Source: Picocystis sp. L7
Taxonomy: Eukaryota; Chlorophyta; Picocystophyceae; Picocystales; Picocystaceae
Direction: 5' to 3'
Length of the DNA stretch: 64,000 nucleotides
Assembly (NCBI GenBank): GCA_020975725.1
Contig: QXJR01000006.1
Location: 434,001 to 498,000, forward strand
The position numbers were made by a program, and so were the translations under genes. The notes beneath the pieces are model-generated. The model did no database searches and was not told where the DNA came from. It was given only the letters and a program-made list of their open reading frames with translations. Numbering within the stretch: the first letter of the stretch is position 1; each line of letters starts with the position of its first letter. Shown in pieces: positions 23,201 to 33,393 of the stretch.

Positions 23201-23485
23201 ATCTGTAAACAAATGGAAATGTTGACCCAACAGGTAGAACTTCCATTTACGCAAACATGAGATCACAGCGAGCGTTTCTTTTCCGGTGGTCGAATATCAA
23301 CGTTGTGCAGGATTTAGCACCTGTGAATAAAAAGCTACAGGGTGCCAATTCTTGCCATGTAACTGTGATAGGCATCCTCCCACGGCATGGTTGCTGGCAT
23401 CGGTATGTACTCTGATGGGTTTCTCTGGATCAAAGATGCGTACAACGGGCGGTTCGCCATGTAAAAAGTAATCCTTTAGTTTCAC
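20246..23485 (-). CDS. E5 pol: RNase H, C5-DNA methyltransferase, integrase, chromo-like and Tudor-like tail
   Basis: The main frame (from 23266) is 1006 codons. Residues 1-72 are the end of RNase H. Residues about 79-372 are a cytosine-C5 methyltransferase: motif I I-L-E-L-C-A-G-G; motif IV A-G-V-P-C169; motif VI E208-C-V; motif VIII Q242-K-R-I-R; L-M-A-S near 294; motif X G351-N-A-I-P-V. Residues 459-498 are the integrase HHCC finger and D528, D589, E625 the DD35E core. Residues about 815-865 look like a chromodomain (V-E-Q-Y-I-L-R-D ... Y-W-V-Q-W-R-G). Residues about 941-990 look like a Tudor/MSH6-type barrel (W-Y-K-G-K-V ... I-R-Y-E-Q-G-D-V-E). Domain identities are by motif only. RT end/RNase H start lie at about 23297-23485. 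Confidence 0.85.
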
Positions 23486-23494
23486 AAAGGCCTG

Positions 23495-25180
23495 CTACTG
23501 TTCACTATCCCAGCACCATTGTTCTTCCTTTTTGGTGAGCTTTGTAATTGGGGCTGCAATACGTGCGAACTGCGGTATCAGTTGTCGATAAAATCCCACC
23601 AGGCCTAGAAAAGATCGAGCCTGACTTATGGACTGAGGCGGTTGCGCATTCCTTATGGCTTCCAACAAGTGCTGAGCAGGAGTGAGTGTACCATTGTGAA
23701 GGGCATAACCAAGAAATTCCACTTCTGTTTGACAGTAATATGCTTTGCTCATCTTCAGTCTTATGTGATGCTGCTGACAGAGTTCAAAGAAGCGTTGAAT
23801 ACTGCGCACATGCGATGCGTAATCAGCAGTATGAATCAAGCAGTCATCTAAATACACTTTCAGGGATGACCATTGATGTACCAACTCTGAAAAGGCATGA
23901 TTCACAAATCTTTGAAAAGTAGCAGGGGCATTGCATAATCCCATGGGCATTACTACCCATTCATAATGTCCAAAGGGTGTGGTAACTGCTCTTTTTGCAA
24001 TGTCCTCTTCCCTGATTCTCATGTGGTAATAACCATCCTGTAGATCAAAAGTAGAATACACTCTGCTTCCATACAAACTGTCAAATAATTCTTGGCTGCG
24101 CGGTATCGAATGACGATCCTTGACAGTGCTTGCGTTGAGCGCTCGGAAGTCGAATACGATACGCCACTGTCCAGGGGTCTTCTTAGGAATAAGCATCATT
24201 GGAGCTGCGAACGGCGATTTGCTCGATCGAAGAAGCCCAGCATTTAGAAACTTAGCTAGCAGTTGCCTTGCTTCATTCTGCATTTTTGCTGGTATAGGAT
24301 AATAATTACGATGCGGAATCGTCGATCCAGGCTGCAATTCAATGCGATGATCGAAATCTGACCGTACCGGTGGTAAGTCATCCTGTTCCCATTCCTTGAA
24401 CAGAAAGTGATACTGTTTCTTTAATTCCTCAACTTGCTGAAGTGCTCGATCGCGGTCAGCTAGGCTGCAGCCTGCACACTCATGGACACTGTACAGTTTG
24501 TCCTTGCTGTCACTGTGGGAGTTCTCCACATATTTACTGGTAGCCTGAGACACCAATTGCACCTGAACAAACAAAGGTCTCAAACCTTCTTGCTTGCATT
24601 CCTTGAGTTGAGACTTGATCTCCTCAATATTATGAAGGATGTTACTGGCAGGGTGTTGATGTTTGACACCATGTTCTCCATGTATTCCTATCACTTTTCC
24701 TTTGAAATGTCCAGTAGCAAAGTTACGATAGGTATCCAGGACGATGCGATGCTGTTGCATCCATAATTTTCCCAACAATAAATCATAGGTAGGAGTCTCT
24801 TGCAAAACAGAACAGCATACTGATGTTTTGATTCCATTTCCCAAGCTGATGTTCCGTCGTACAGCGTACGTATGGCGTTCCACGGGAGAATCAGCAATGC
24901 GATAATGTACGTTTCTTGAAACAACCGGGCAGGTACCAAATTGTTTTTCGTAACGATCCTGCCATGTTTTGCTGATGAAGTTGTGCGATGCTCCGGTGTC
25001 CCAAAGCACTTGTAATTCCATAAATCCTTTTTCATCAGGTGGAGTGGCTTGACCACTAGTTATAAAGTATCTGCAGTGTTCCAGCGTATCGATATAAGTA
25101 ATGTCAGCGGTTGGTGGCTTGGTGACCGTTCGTGTCATGGGCTGGTGCTGTACATGAAAAGATTGTAAGGTCGGGACCAA
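23495..25180 (-). CDS. E5 pol: protease and reverse transcriptase
   Basis: 561-codon frame. The protease has L-W-D-T-G-A-S-H-N-F-I near residue 55-65 (a standard DTGA core, unlike the DTLAS of E1-E3). Reverse transcriptase spans about residues 300-500: V-K-D-R-H-S-I-P-R, F-D-L-Q-D-G-Y-Y-H-M, F-G-H-Y-E-W-V-V-M-P-M-G-L, and catalytic Y-L-D-D. E5 is therefore a different gypsy lineage from E1/E2/E3/E7 although it shares the methyltransferase position. Confidence 0.9.
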   Translation of the reverse strand: MVPTLQSFHVQHQPMTRTVTKPPTADITYIDTLEHCRYFITSGQATPPDEKGFMELQVLWDTGASHNFISKTWQDRYEKQFGTCPVVSRNVHYRIADSPVERHTYAVRRNISLGNGIKTSVCCSVLQETPTYDLLLGKLWMQQHRIVLDTYRNFATGHFKGKVIGIHGEHGVKHQHPASNILHNIEEIKSQLKECKQEGLRPLFVQVQLVSQATSKYVENSHSDSKDKLYSVHECAGCSLADRDRALQQVEELKKQYHFLFKEWEQDDLPPVRSDFDHRIELQPGSTIPHRNYYPIPAKMQNEARQLLAKFLNAGLLRSSKSPFAAPMMLIPKKTPGQWRIVFDFRALNASTVKDRHSIPRSQELFDSLYGSRVYSTFDLQDGYYHMRIREEDIAKRAVTTPFGHYEWVVMPMGLCNAPATFQRFVNHAFSELVHQWSSLKVYLDDCLIHTADYASHVRSIQRFFELCQQHHIRLKMSKAYYCQTEVEFLGYALHNGTLTPAQHLLEAIRNAQPPQSISQARSFLGLVGFYRQLIPQFARIAAPITKLTKKEEQWCWDSEQ

Positions 25181-25251
25181 CTGATCGTTACCGATCGCGG
25201 GATCTGTGCCATGAGTGGTGTCTAGTTTGCTTTGCTCTGCCTGTCCACCAC

Positions 25252-26757
25252 TCAGTGAGACAGGGCCTGACCGTTTTCCGGGGCCTCCTCCTCTTCACAG
25301 TAAATCTGTTCCAACACGGGATCGGAAAGGTCCATGTCTAGAATGTAACAACTCTCGGGATCCATGTCTTCCTGAGGATCTTCTTCATCATTATCTTCAG
25401 AGATTTCATTTTCAACGAAGTGTGACTGATGATGTCCTGGATAGTCCGCGGGGGGATCGCTATCTCCTGCCATCACTTTTCGTAACGGGCAGTCACGGGC
25501 GATGTGGTCGCTGGAGAGACACACCAGTGCTTTCTTGATTCTGCAGAGACATAAATTCAATTCTCTTGCTTGTTTGATCTGATCGGGTGTAAGAATTTTA
25601 TGTAGGAATCGCTGGCGGAAGGAAAGCTGGCGCTTCGTAAAGTTTTTGATCTCCTCATCTTGTGTGGTAGCATGGACTGATTGTGGCTTCGTGACGTTCG
25701 GCATCGAATACGAGGGCGGCTTGTTGCGGACGATCGTAGCACGCAATTTGTTTTGCTGCTGCTGTTGCCATATCGCTTGCGCGGCCTGGACGATTCGGGC
25801 GAACGGCATTTCTGTGAGTATGGACAAAGTTGTCTTGTCCATTTCCAAAGCTTTTCCCATGAAAGCGGTATGGAGTTGCTGCGATATGTAACGTTGCAAG
25901 CCTGTCAGGAATTGCAATTGCTTCTTATCATCATGGAGTTGGGCTCCTGATTCCTGTCCAAAGTGCTTGAGTACAGCTTGATACCCATCAAGACGGGTGG
26001 CAAATTCTTGCGGGGATTCGTCCGGTCGCTGCCACGCGCGTTGTATGTCCACAAGCGTTTTCGTGATCGGTTCTTCAGCCAGGTGGAACTTCGCAAGCCG
26101 CTGGAAGAAATCATGAAGGCTACTGAATTGTGTGGACTCAAACTGTTCTTGATTGTTGGCCCAATCATAATATTTTCCAGCCAAGCCTTCAGTGAGTATC
26201 GTAGCGAGAATCTCCATTTCATTCCAGTTTTGGTTCATACCAAAGGCTTTCCACTGTCCTTTAAGAGTAACAATTTGTAGGGCAGTGGCTTCCTGTCCCT
26301 GGTCCAGATTGAACTTTCTGGGCTGTTCGGGTTTGTATTTGCCCACTCTCGAAGCAATCTGTTGCAATCCCAAGGAAGCTCTGGAAGCTTTCTGTAAGGT
26401 CTGGTTTTGGAGTCCAGTAGGAAGGGATACTGGGGAATCCTGGGGTATCCTTGACCGGGGCTGGTTTGGGGCTGGTACTGGGGCGTTTCTCTGGGTCGAA
26501 GACCAAGGGACGGAGGTCGTCCCAGGTGGTTCGAGGTGTCGAAGGATCTGGTCCAACGTTGTACGGAGGGCCAAAGCTTGTTGTCCTTGGGTCTCGAATT
26601 GAGTCTGAAACTTTTCCAACTGGTCTTGAATACTTGCGGTGACCTGATTCACCGTTTCGCGGAGGCTGGAAACATCTTCCACGGATGCGAAACTTTGCAC
26701 ATCACTTCCTTCACCTTCTTCGCCGGTGGAAGCTGCTGGTTTGGACTTCGGTGCCAT
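25252..26757 (-). CDS. E5 Gag, 501 aa
   Basis: Starts 36 bp inside the 5' LTR edge. N-terminal low-complexity region, coiled coil (residues about 25-70), central gag domain with W-K-A-F-G-M-N and the helix D-E-S-P-Q-E-F-A-T-R, and a cysteine-containing C-terminus (C-L-C-R-I-K-K-A...H-I-A-R-D-C) resembling a knuckle. The acidic tail contains E-E-E-E-A-P. It looks whole and forms the particle shell that packages the element RNA. Confidence 0.8.
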   Translation of the reverse strand: MAPKSKPAASTGEEGEGSDVQSFASVEDVSSLRETVNQVTASIQDQLEKFQTQFETQGQQALALRTTLDQILRHLEPPGTTSVPWSSTQRNAPVPAPNQPRSRIPQDSPVSLPTGLQNQTLQKASRASLGLQQIASRVGKYKPEQPRKFNLDQGQEATALQIVTLKGQWKAFGMNQNWNEMEILATILTEGLAGKYYDWANNQEQFESTQFSSLHDFFQRLAKFHLAEEPITKTLVDIQRAWQRPDESPQEFATRLDGYQAVLKHFGQESGAQLHDDKKQLQFLTGLQRYISQQLHTAFMGKALEMDKTTLSILTEMPFARIVQAAQAIWQQQQQNKLRATIVRNKPPSYSMPNVTKPQSVHATTQDEEIKNFTKRQLSFRQRFLHKILTPDQIKQARELNLCLCRIKKALVCLSSDHIARDCPLRKVMAGDSDPPADYPGHHQSHFVENEISEDNDEEDPQEDMDPESCYILDMDLSDPVLEQIYCEEEEAPENGQALSH

Positions 26758-26793
26758 TGTTATAGATTTCCAAACTTGTATTCAGTTTCTAAT

Positions 26794-27229
26794 TGTGGTG
26801 CTGCCCACTATGTTAACACAGAATAACACTTAAGTGGGTCCACAAAGGGGTTCTTGGAGGGCCTTCTTGGAATCTGCTTGAACTTTGGCTTCGAAGAGCA
26901 ACGGCGACTTGCAGGGTTGCTGGAGGTAGATGTCTTCTTCCAAAAGCGAGAGTTGGAACGCGTTGTTGATGATCCGGACTTGTGGCTAGCGAAGGTGTCA
27001 AGAGGTGCACGGCTAGTCAAGTCAAAAGGGATCTGATCTATTACAACACAGCGTGTGCCATATATAGGGGCTGTCGGAAGTCGAATCGTTGACCGATTGA
27101 CTACGGGGGGACCCTGTCCATAAGGGACCTGGTAGAGACCCTGTGATTCTGTCCGGTCTGTAGGGTCTTCACCGAGACACAGCGTGTTTATACCAAAGTT
27201 AATATTGTGACGAGGCACGGGGCGTCACA
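26794..27229 (-). repeat. E5 5' LTR (436 bp)
   Basis: Partner of 19799-20234. The right flank is copia pol starting GCATCATAG; the left partner's outer flank ends GGATGC. The two are not a direct duplication. Confidence 0.9.
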
Positions 27230-29199
27230 GGCATCATAGTACCTGCAGATGGTATCTATCACTGCCTGGGTGGTATAGAGATCTTGAGCAGCAACCAGCA
27301 GGTCATCCACATACACTAGGATGAGGCACTCCTTGCCAGTTTTCTGATGCTTGCACTTGAGGATGGTGTCATCCACAGAGTCGCATTGGAATCCCAGTTC
27401 CTTCTTCAATGTGTTTGTGAGGTGCTGATACCACATTCTGGGGGCCTGCTTCAATCCATAGAGGGACTTCTCCAGTTTAAGTACCAGGTTAGGTTCCTGG
27501 TTAAGTTGTCGGTCGTCCCTCAGGGATCTCGAGGTAAGTTTCCTCGTTCAGTTCTGCGTTGAGGAAAGCGGTCTTGATGTCCACCTGCTGGACCTCATAG
27601 TTAACCAGGGCTGCATAGGTGAGAAAGGCCCTTTGAGCCACTTTGCCCGAGGTGGGGGCAAACACCTCGTGGAAATCCACTCCTGCACGCTGCTCGAAGC
27701 CACGCACGCACAGGCGGGCTTTGTGGCGCTCCACCTGACCGTCGCCGTCGGTCTTCACCTTGAACACCCACGTGGTGGTCAAGGGGGTGCGACCAGGAGG
27801 GAGAGTGACCAGGCGCCAAGTGCCGTTCTTGGCCAAAGAGGTGAGCTCGTCGGTGATGGCGTGCTGCCAGAGCTCGGCGTCTGGACGAGCCATGGCGCGA
27901 GCATAACCGGAAAAGTTGTCGTCGAGCTCCCACTGACGCGTTGCTTTCGCTCTCATGGCGCTGCCTTTTCTTGGACGCAGGTTGTATGGATGCGCTGGAG
28001 CTGCTGGATGGATGGACTTGGGTTCCACTGCTTGCGGATGGTCAGTTTCTAGGTGTTCAGATTCTGGAAGTGCTGAGGGAGCTTCTTTAGCCACAAGAGT
28101 GGCTTCCTCAGCACTTTCACGATGCTCAGGAGGCGTGGAGGACACACCTGGGGCATTGTGTGCACAAGCAGCTGTGGGCATGTTGCTACCGTCTTGAGGC
28201 AGCAACTGCGAGTTTTCTGTTGCTGCACCATCCTACTGGATGGTTGTTTGCGACTCACTGATTGGTGGGGATGCCTGATGTGACCCTGGAGGTCCATCCA
28301 TGCTTGCTGCAGATGATTGGCTGAACTGTGGAGGTTCAGGGAGCAGGTCTGGGACGACCTGTGTGCTGTCGGGTGTTTGGCTTTCGTTCATTGACTGACT
28401 GCTGAATTTGTCTTCCACAAAGCTCACGTTTCTACTGAGAGCAATCTTATTGTCCACCAGGACGCGGTAAGTGGAGCTGTTGTGATAGCCGATGAATGTG
28501 CCTTTCACTGACCTTGCGCTGAATTTGCTGCTTCGCTTCTCAGGAGGTATGAGGACCCAGGCATCGCACCCAAAGGTGTGGAATTGGTTCAAGTTGGGCA
28601 AGGTGCCCGTCCATACTTCCAGTGGTGTTTTGCCATCCAAGGCAAGGGAGACTGGGATGCGATTACGCACAAAATTGGCACAGCGCACAGCCTCTCCCCA
28701 AAGAGTATCAGGGAGTCCTGCACGGATGAGCATTGCACGGGCACTATCATGGAGCGTTATGTGCAATCGTTCAGCAGCGTATGGCTGAGGCGTGTATCAT
28801 GTTGTTGTTTCATGCGTGATTCCTCGATCTTTGAGGAACTTTTGCAATGCATTTGACTGAAATTCTGATCCCAAATCTAATCGTATGGCTTTCACCCTGT
28901 AGCCTGCTTTTGCGATTTTCTCAAATGTGTTGATTCCTTCCATAAGCGCACCTGATACATTGGACTTGTTGAGTAAGAGAAACACCAGGCTTGCTTTGGA
29001 AGCGTGGTCATATAAGGACAAATAATAAGTCTGTCCACCTGGAGTTTCAGGTATGGGTCCGACAAGGTCTGTATAGACCAGATCCAAGGGCTCATAGGTA
29101 TAGTTACTGGGGCGAAATGGTTGAGCAATCTGTTTCGCTTGGATACAGGATTCACAGGCCCCGTCTAGCTTGTGGGGCAATCCAAGGAGCTTCAGCCGG
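27230..29199 (-). mobile_element. Ty1/copia element, 3' part (integrase to RT)
   Basis: Minus-strand fossil fragment. From right to left: integrase finger end and core (28797-29180: C-E-S-C, V-Y-T-D-L-V-G-P-I, L-D-L-G-S-E-F), integrase C-terminal part (28233-28766), and reverse transcriptase (27230-28205: K-A-R-L-C-V-R-G-F, D-I-K-T-A-F-L-N, Y-V-D-D). It ends on the right at a CCGG (29196-29199) touching the E6 LTR and on the left at the E5 LTR. RNase H and 3' LTR are absent. Several breaks, perhaps four. Confidence 0.85.
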
Positions 29200-29704
29200 T
29201 GTAGCGTCCGACTGATGTGGCACGTGCTCAGGGTCTCACCAGCACCGAAAAGAGCGTCGTCTGAAGGTCGTGAAGTGGAGGAGGCGTTGGGAAGGCGGTA
29301 GCGCTTCCGAAAGAAAGCAAGTGAACTAAAAAGACAAGGGGAGGGACCTAGGGGTCTACCTCTCTCTCAACCGCCCTTGAGCGGTTGAAGACAGCCTGGC
29401 GGGGCTCCCCAACTGCCCACGTGGGGGGCGGGCGATGCATTGGATGGTCCCGAAGGGTCGTTTCCAAGCGACCCTGGGCTGTCCGTCGCATCGCCACCGT
29501 TGAGTTGCCCCAGCCCTACCTTCTAGAAGGGATTGAGGGAAGGGATTCCAAACACCACAACCCTTCAATCCCGGTCTGTTCCGTTCGAGTCTTCGATGGG
29601 GAGGTCCCTTAGTAAGGGGCGAGTCCCCTTACTACAAGGGTCCTGACTGGACCAGGTCTCGACCCAACTCGGAGAGGGGTTCGAAGGGGCCCTCTCATGG
29701 GTAG
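29200..29704 (-). repeat. E6 3' LTR, larger piece
   Basis: TGTAGCG start at 29200, matching 10649 onward with about five substitutions. Continues after the insertion at 37915-37934, which supplies the CCTACA end. Confidence 0.9.
29702..29704. repeat. TAG target duplication, left (RA dimer)
   Basis: TAG at 29702-29704 is repeated at 37915-37917; the sister LTR at 10649-11170 has it once. Confidence 0.8.
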
Positions 29705-29713
29705 CACCCCACC

Positions 29714-29722
29714 GCCACTTGG
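29714..29722. repeat. 9-bp target duplication of MULE B, left
   Basis: GCCACTTGG at 29714-29722 is repeated at 34317-34325 on the other side of MULE B. Nine bases is the Mutator/MULE standard. Confidence 0.9.
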
Positions 29723-30226
29723 CGATTTATCTATTTGTAGCCAGGCTACAAATTAGCCAGTTTTTTCCTCTGCGGGATCAACCACCGTCCGTTCCATTCG
29801 AACCAAACATCGAGGAGTAAATATACACTTTTGAACAAAAGATGCAGAGGAACGAGGATTCCTCCTCGTGTCTTCGAAATATTCGCTTGAACGATTCACC
29901 GATTCATCGATCGCCTGTCTCGAAAGCGACAACTGCCGCAGAGCGATTCCCGCTCCATTGTGAGGCGAAGGGGGGGCACCCTTGGGTCTCACCGGAGGAC
30001 AAGGAAACGACTAAGCCAAAACAACCAAAGGACTCATACATTGATCGACCTGCTGAGCCATTTCCGACGACTTTCCCGCCACAGACCACCGCGAAAGAAC
30101 GCGAACACAGCCGAGAAAAAGACGGACGTCGATCAACACGTCTCGGCAGCCTGTTCACACCCGCCAGCAGCAACCGAAAAGACAGCAGGCGCCGACCGTG
30201 GGTGTTGTTGCGGGCTGCATTTGCGA

Positions 30227-30900
30227 CATCCAGGACAGCAGGTGACGGTATCGGACAGCCAGGTGGGCTGCTTTGGAGGCATCCAGGACAGCAGGTGACG
30301 GCATCGGACAGCCAGGTGGGCTGCTTTGGAGGCATCCAGGACAGCAGGTGACGGCATCGGACAGCCAGGTGGGCTGCTTTGGAGGCATCCAGGACAGCAG
30401 GTGACGGTAATTGAGGCAGCCAGGTGGGCTGCTTTGGAGGCATCCAGGACAGCAGGTGACGGCATCGGACAGCCAGGTGGGCTGCTTTGGAGGCATCCAG
30501 GACAGCAGGTGACGGCATCGGACAGCCAGGTGGGCTGCTTTGGAGGCTTCCAGGACAGCAGGTGACGGCATCGGACAGCCAGGTGGGCTGCTTTGGAGGC
30601 ATCCAGGACAGCAGGTGACGGCATCGGACAGCCAGGTGGGCTGCTTTGGAGGCATCCAGGACAGCAGGTGACGGTAATAGAGGCAGCCAGGTGGGCTGCT
30701 TTGGAGGCTTCCAGGACAGCAGGTGACGGCATCGGACAGCCAGGTGGGCTGCTTTGGAGGCATCCAGGACAGCAGGTGACGGCATCGGACAGCCAGGTGG
30801 GCTGCTTTGGAGGCATCCAGGACAGCAGGTGACGGCATCGGACAGCCAGGTGGGCTGCTTTGGAGGCATCCAGGACAGCAGGTCACGGTAATTGAGGCAG
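30227..30900 (+). repeat. 53-bp tandem array, left arm of MULE B
   Basis: About 12.7 copies of CATCCAGGACAGCAGGTGAC-G-GCATCGGACAGCCAGG..., unit 53 bp; some units read GGTAATTGAGG or GGTAATAGAGG in place of GGCATCGGA and are 2 bp longer. Inverted relative to 33394-33812. Confidence 0.95.
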
Positions 30901-30923
30901 ATCTCTTGGGTCCCATTCAGCAC

Positions 30924-33275
30924 ATGGAGCAAAGTTTACTCCATATTGGGCCTGTTGGCTTCCCACAGGGCCCTTGGTCTACGGCTGAGGGGGCTTTGTG
31001 TGAAGTGAACACATTTTTAAGTTTGTGTGAAGATGGTAAATCGTGGGTTCGGTTTGGTGGGTCGATACCGGCTACAAAAAAATCTGGACAAAGGAAGAAA
31101 ATCTTGTGTCGCAGAAGTGGCAACCGCCCCTCTCAAGCCCATATACGGCGAACAACAACTCAATGTAATGGTTGCCCCTATGGGTTCATCGTTGAGGAAC
31201 GTGATGGCAAATGGTACTTGAAACGTTTTATTTCCCTAGTTCACAACCATGAATTGTTCAAGGAGGATCATGTGGGTGAATTGCGGGTAATACCCCCGGA
31301 ACGGACCATTCCCAATGAAGTATTGGATTATGGGCAATCCTTGTTACGATCGGGTATGCGGATGCGAGATATACATGTGAGCTTACAACAAATGATGAAA
31401 GACAAAGGAGAAACACCAATGTGGACATACAAGGATGTTTGTAACAAGTTGGCACCTTCTTTGGGGGAAAAAGCAAGAGATTGTAGTGACTTTCTAAATC
31501 TACTTCGCAACCGTCATGATAGCAAGTCGTGGAACATTCATTGCGATAATGAAGGAAGATTGTCGAGGGCATTCTTCACCCTCGAGGAGGGTAAAGAGGC
31601 GTGGATCAAAGCTTCGAGTTCGCGGGTTCTTCTTTATGATACTAGTCATGCCACGAACAGACATGGGATGAAGCTTGGGTGTTTTTGTACAACTAATGCA
31701 AATGGGATGACGGTCATTGTTGCTTGCTCTTTGCTCGTGCAAGAGACCGTTGAAGATTTTGAGTGGGTTTTCAAATCCCTCGAGGATGCTTCAAATGGTC
31801 ATGCACCCCGTGTGGTGTTGACAGATGGTGACCAAGCGATGGCATATGCATTGAAGAGTACATGGCCGGAAGTAACTCATTTGCTATGCCTATGGCACTT
31901 TGCACAAAACGTGGTGAAGAACTTGAAGCCGATTCTTGGGAATTCATGGTCCACATTTCGCAAGTTATTCTGGGAGATAGCAATGGACTCGGATGCCCGG
32001 TCAATCGAATCATTTGAGAGAAATTTTGAACAGCTCAAGGAGCTTGTTTCGAAGGTTCTAGCAGAGAGGGCCAACAAGGGTGGAAAACGTGCTGAAGGTA
32101 CATCTTTCGAAGATCACAATGATTGGAAAACGTCCCAAGTAGAGGCCCCACTCGATGAAGGGACATACCAAGCAGACGGCAAATCAATGGGCTCTTCAAG
32201 TATGCCTTCTAAAAAGTGGACGACGACACAAAAAGCAACAAGGTACTTAGATATGATGTATGCAAAAAGGAGACAATGGGCTAGTAGATGGACTTGGCAA
32301 CATTTCACTCAAGGGGCTCATTCCACTCAACGGTCAGAATCTATACACGCTGCCATCAAGGGGTTTCTTTCCTCTCGGAGTTCGTTAACTCACTTGTTGA
32401 ACAAGTTGTCCGAATACGCCAATGAGAAAATGAGTGAAAATTATATGCGTGTTCTACATGGGAGACTATTTCAAGCTAGCCAGATTTTGCATTCACCTCT
32501 TCTTGATAGTGCGGCTGATTTCATCACTCCATTTGCATGGCGTCATCTGAGCGGGCAACTAAACCAAGCACAATATTACCTTGTGAGTAAAGAAGGTGGG
32601 ATGGCAAGTGAACAATATCGTGTTCAAAGAATTCGTACAAATTCGACTCACAACGAGCCAAATAGTGTCCGTATGGAGGGTGCTAATGAAGCTACCGAGC
32701 AAACCATTGAAACTACCAATTCTTTGGATGCGGAGCTAGGAATATCATCAAGATTGGACAGCCGCTCAACTTCCCTTGGGAGATGTTCATGCCAATATAG
32801 CTTAAACATGGGCTTGCCTTGTAGGCATATGTTGGCTCTCTATATTCACAAGCAAATCTTCTCATTCAATGGTGATGAATTCAATGAAAATTGGAAGCTT
32901 GAATGCAACCAACGAACATTGAATGCATATAAAGACTTTTACTCAACAAGCAATGCTCCAAATGTTGAGTTATTGGCCATTAGAGAGAAAGAATTGCAAA
33001 CAAAAGAACAAGTTTATGTAGCAATCCAACAAAAGGCCAAATATGTATGTGAGTTGGCATCATGTGTGAATGATCAAAGCACTACCGACATCGTACTAAG
33101 GGAACTTGACAAACTTGCAGCCACCATAGTAGAAAAACACTCATCGCTTGGGTCACCCCCTAACGTTCCAATCCATGCGCAAGGAGCATGCCAAATGTTA
33201 AACCCTCCATCGGTACGTGGCAGGGGGAGACCACAGCAAAAAAGGCGGAGGCCATGTACGGAGATTCATAAGTAG
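30924..33275 (+). CDS. MULE B transposase (783 aa)
   Basis: FAR1/Jittery-like Mutator transposase. The frame is open from 30807, but the first 39 codons are minisatellite, so Met at 30924 is the better start. Features: N-terminal FAR1/WRKY-GCM1-like zinc-binding region with C-N-G-C-P-Y-G-F and H-N-H-E-L (residues about 70-120); catalytic domain with L-Y-D-T-S-H-A-T-N-R (first Asp), V-L-T-D-G-D (second) and T-Q-R-S-E-S-I-H (Glu); C-L-W-H motif; SWIM finger C-S-C-Q...C-R-H near residue 655-670; a basic tail with R-G-R-G-R-P. All catalytic residues are visible, so it may be functional. Confidence 0.9.
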   Translation: MEQSLLHIGPVGFPQGPWSTAEGALCEVNTFLSLCEDGKSWVRFGGSIPATKKSGQRKKILCRRSGNRPSQAHIRRTTTQCNGCPYGFIVEERDGKWYLKRFISLVHNHELFKEDHVGELRVIPPERTIPNEVLDYGQSLLRSGMRMRDIHVSLQQMMKDKGETPMWTYKDVCNKLAPSLGEKARDCSDFLNLLRNRHDSKSWNIHCDNEGRLSRAFFTLEEGKEAWIKASSSRVLLYDTSHATNRHGMKLGCFCTTNANGMTVIVACSLLVQETVEDFEWVFKSLEDASNGHAPRVVLTDGDQAMAYALKSTWPEVTHLLCLWHFAQNVVKNLKPILGNSWSTFRKLFWEIAMDSDARSIESFERNFEQLKELVSKVLAERANKGGKRAEGTSFEDHNDWKTSQVEAPLDEGTYQADGKSMGSSSMPSKKWTTTQKATRYLDMMYAKRRQWASRWTWQHFTQGAHSTQRSESIHAAIKGFLSSRSSLTHLLNKLSEYANEKMSENYMRVLHGRLFQASQILHSPLLDSAADFITPFAWRHLSGQLNQAQYYLVSKEGGMASEQYRVQRIRTNSTHNEPNSVRMEGANEATEQTIETTNSLDAELGISSRLDSRSTSLGRCSCQYSLNMGLPCRHMLALYIHKQIFSFNGDEFNENWKLECNQRTLNAYKDFYSTSNAPNVELLAIREKELQTKEQVYVAIQQKAKYVCELASCVNDQSTTDIVLRELDKLAATIVEKHSSLGSPPNVPIHAQGACQMLNPPSVRGRGRPQQKRRRPCTEIHK

Positions 33276-33393
33276 TTCAAGGATAGCAGATGCAGCTGTT
33301 GAGAAGATGAAGTCATTTACCACATTTACAGCACACTCCAGCTCAACCTCCTTAACTCTTTTCCAACCAACTTTCAAAGGTGGCTCTTAACTG

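Larger units (their letters stand above)
19799..27229 (-). mobile_element. Ty3/gypsy element E5 with methyltransferase, chromo-like and Tudor-like domains
   Basis: Minus-strand element of 7431 bp: 5' LTR 26794-27229, gag 25252-26757, protease/RT 23495-25180, RNase H/methyltransferase/integrase/tail 20246-23485, polypurine tract about 20235-20247, 3' LTR 19799-20234. LTRs differ at about 5 of 436 positions, all transitions, so it is young but older than E7. It looks nearly whole, with perhaps one or two breaks. No target duplication: the left neighbour is the MULE arm and the right neighbour is copia pol. Confidence 0.9.
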
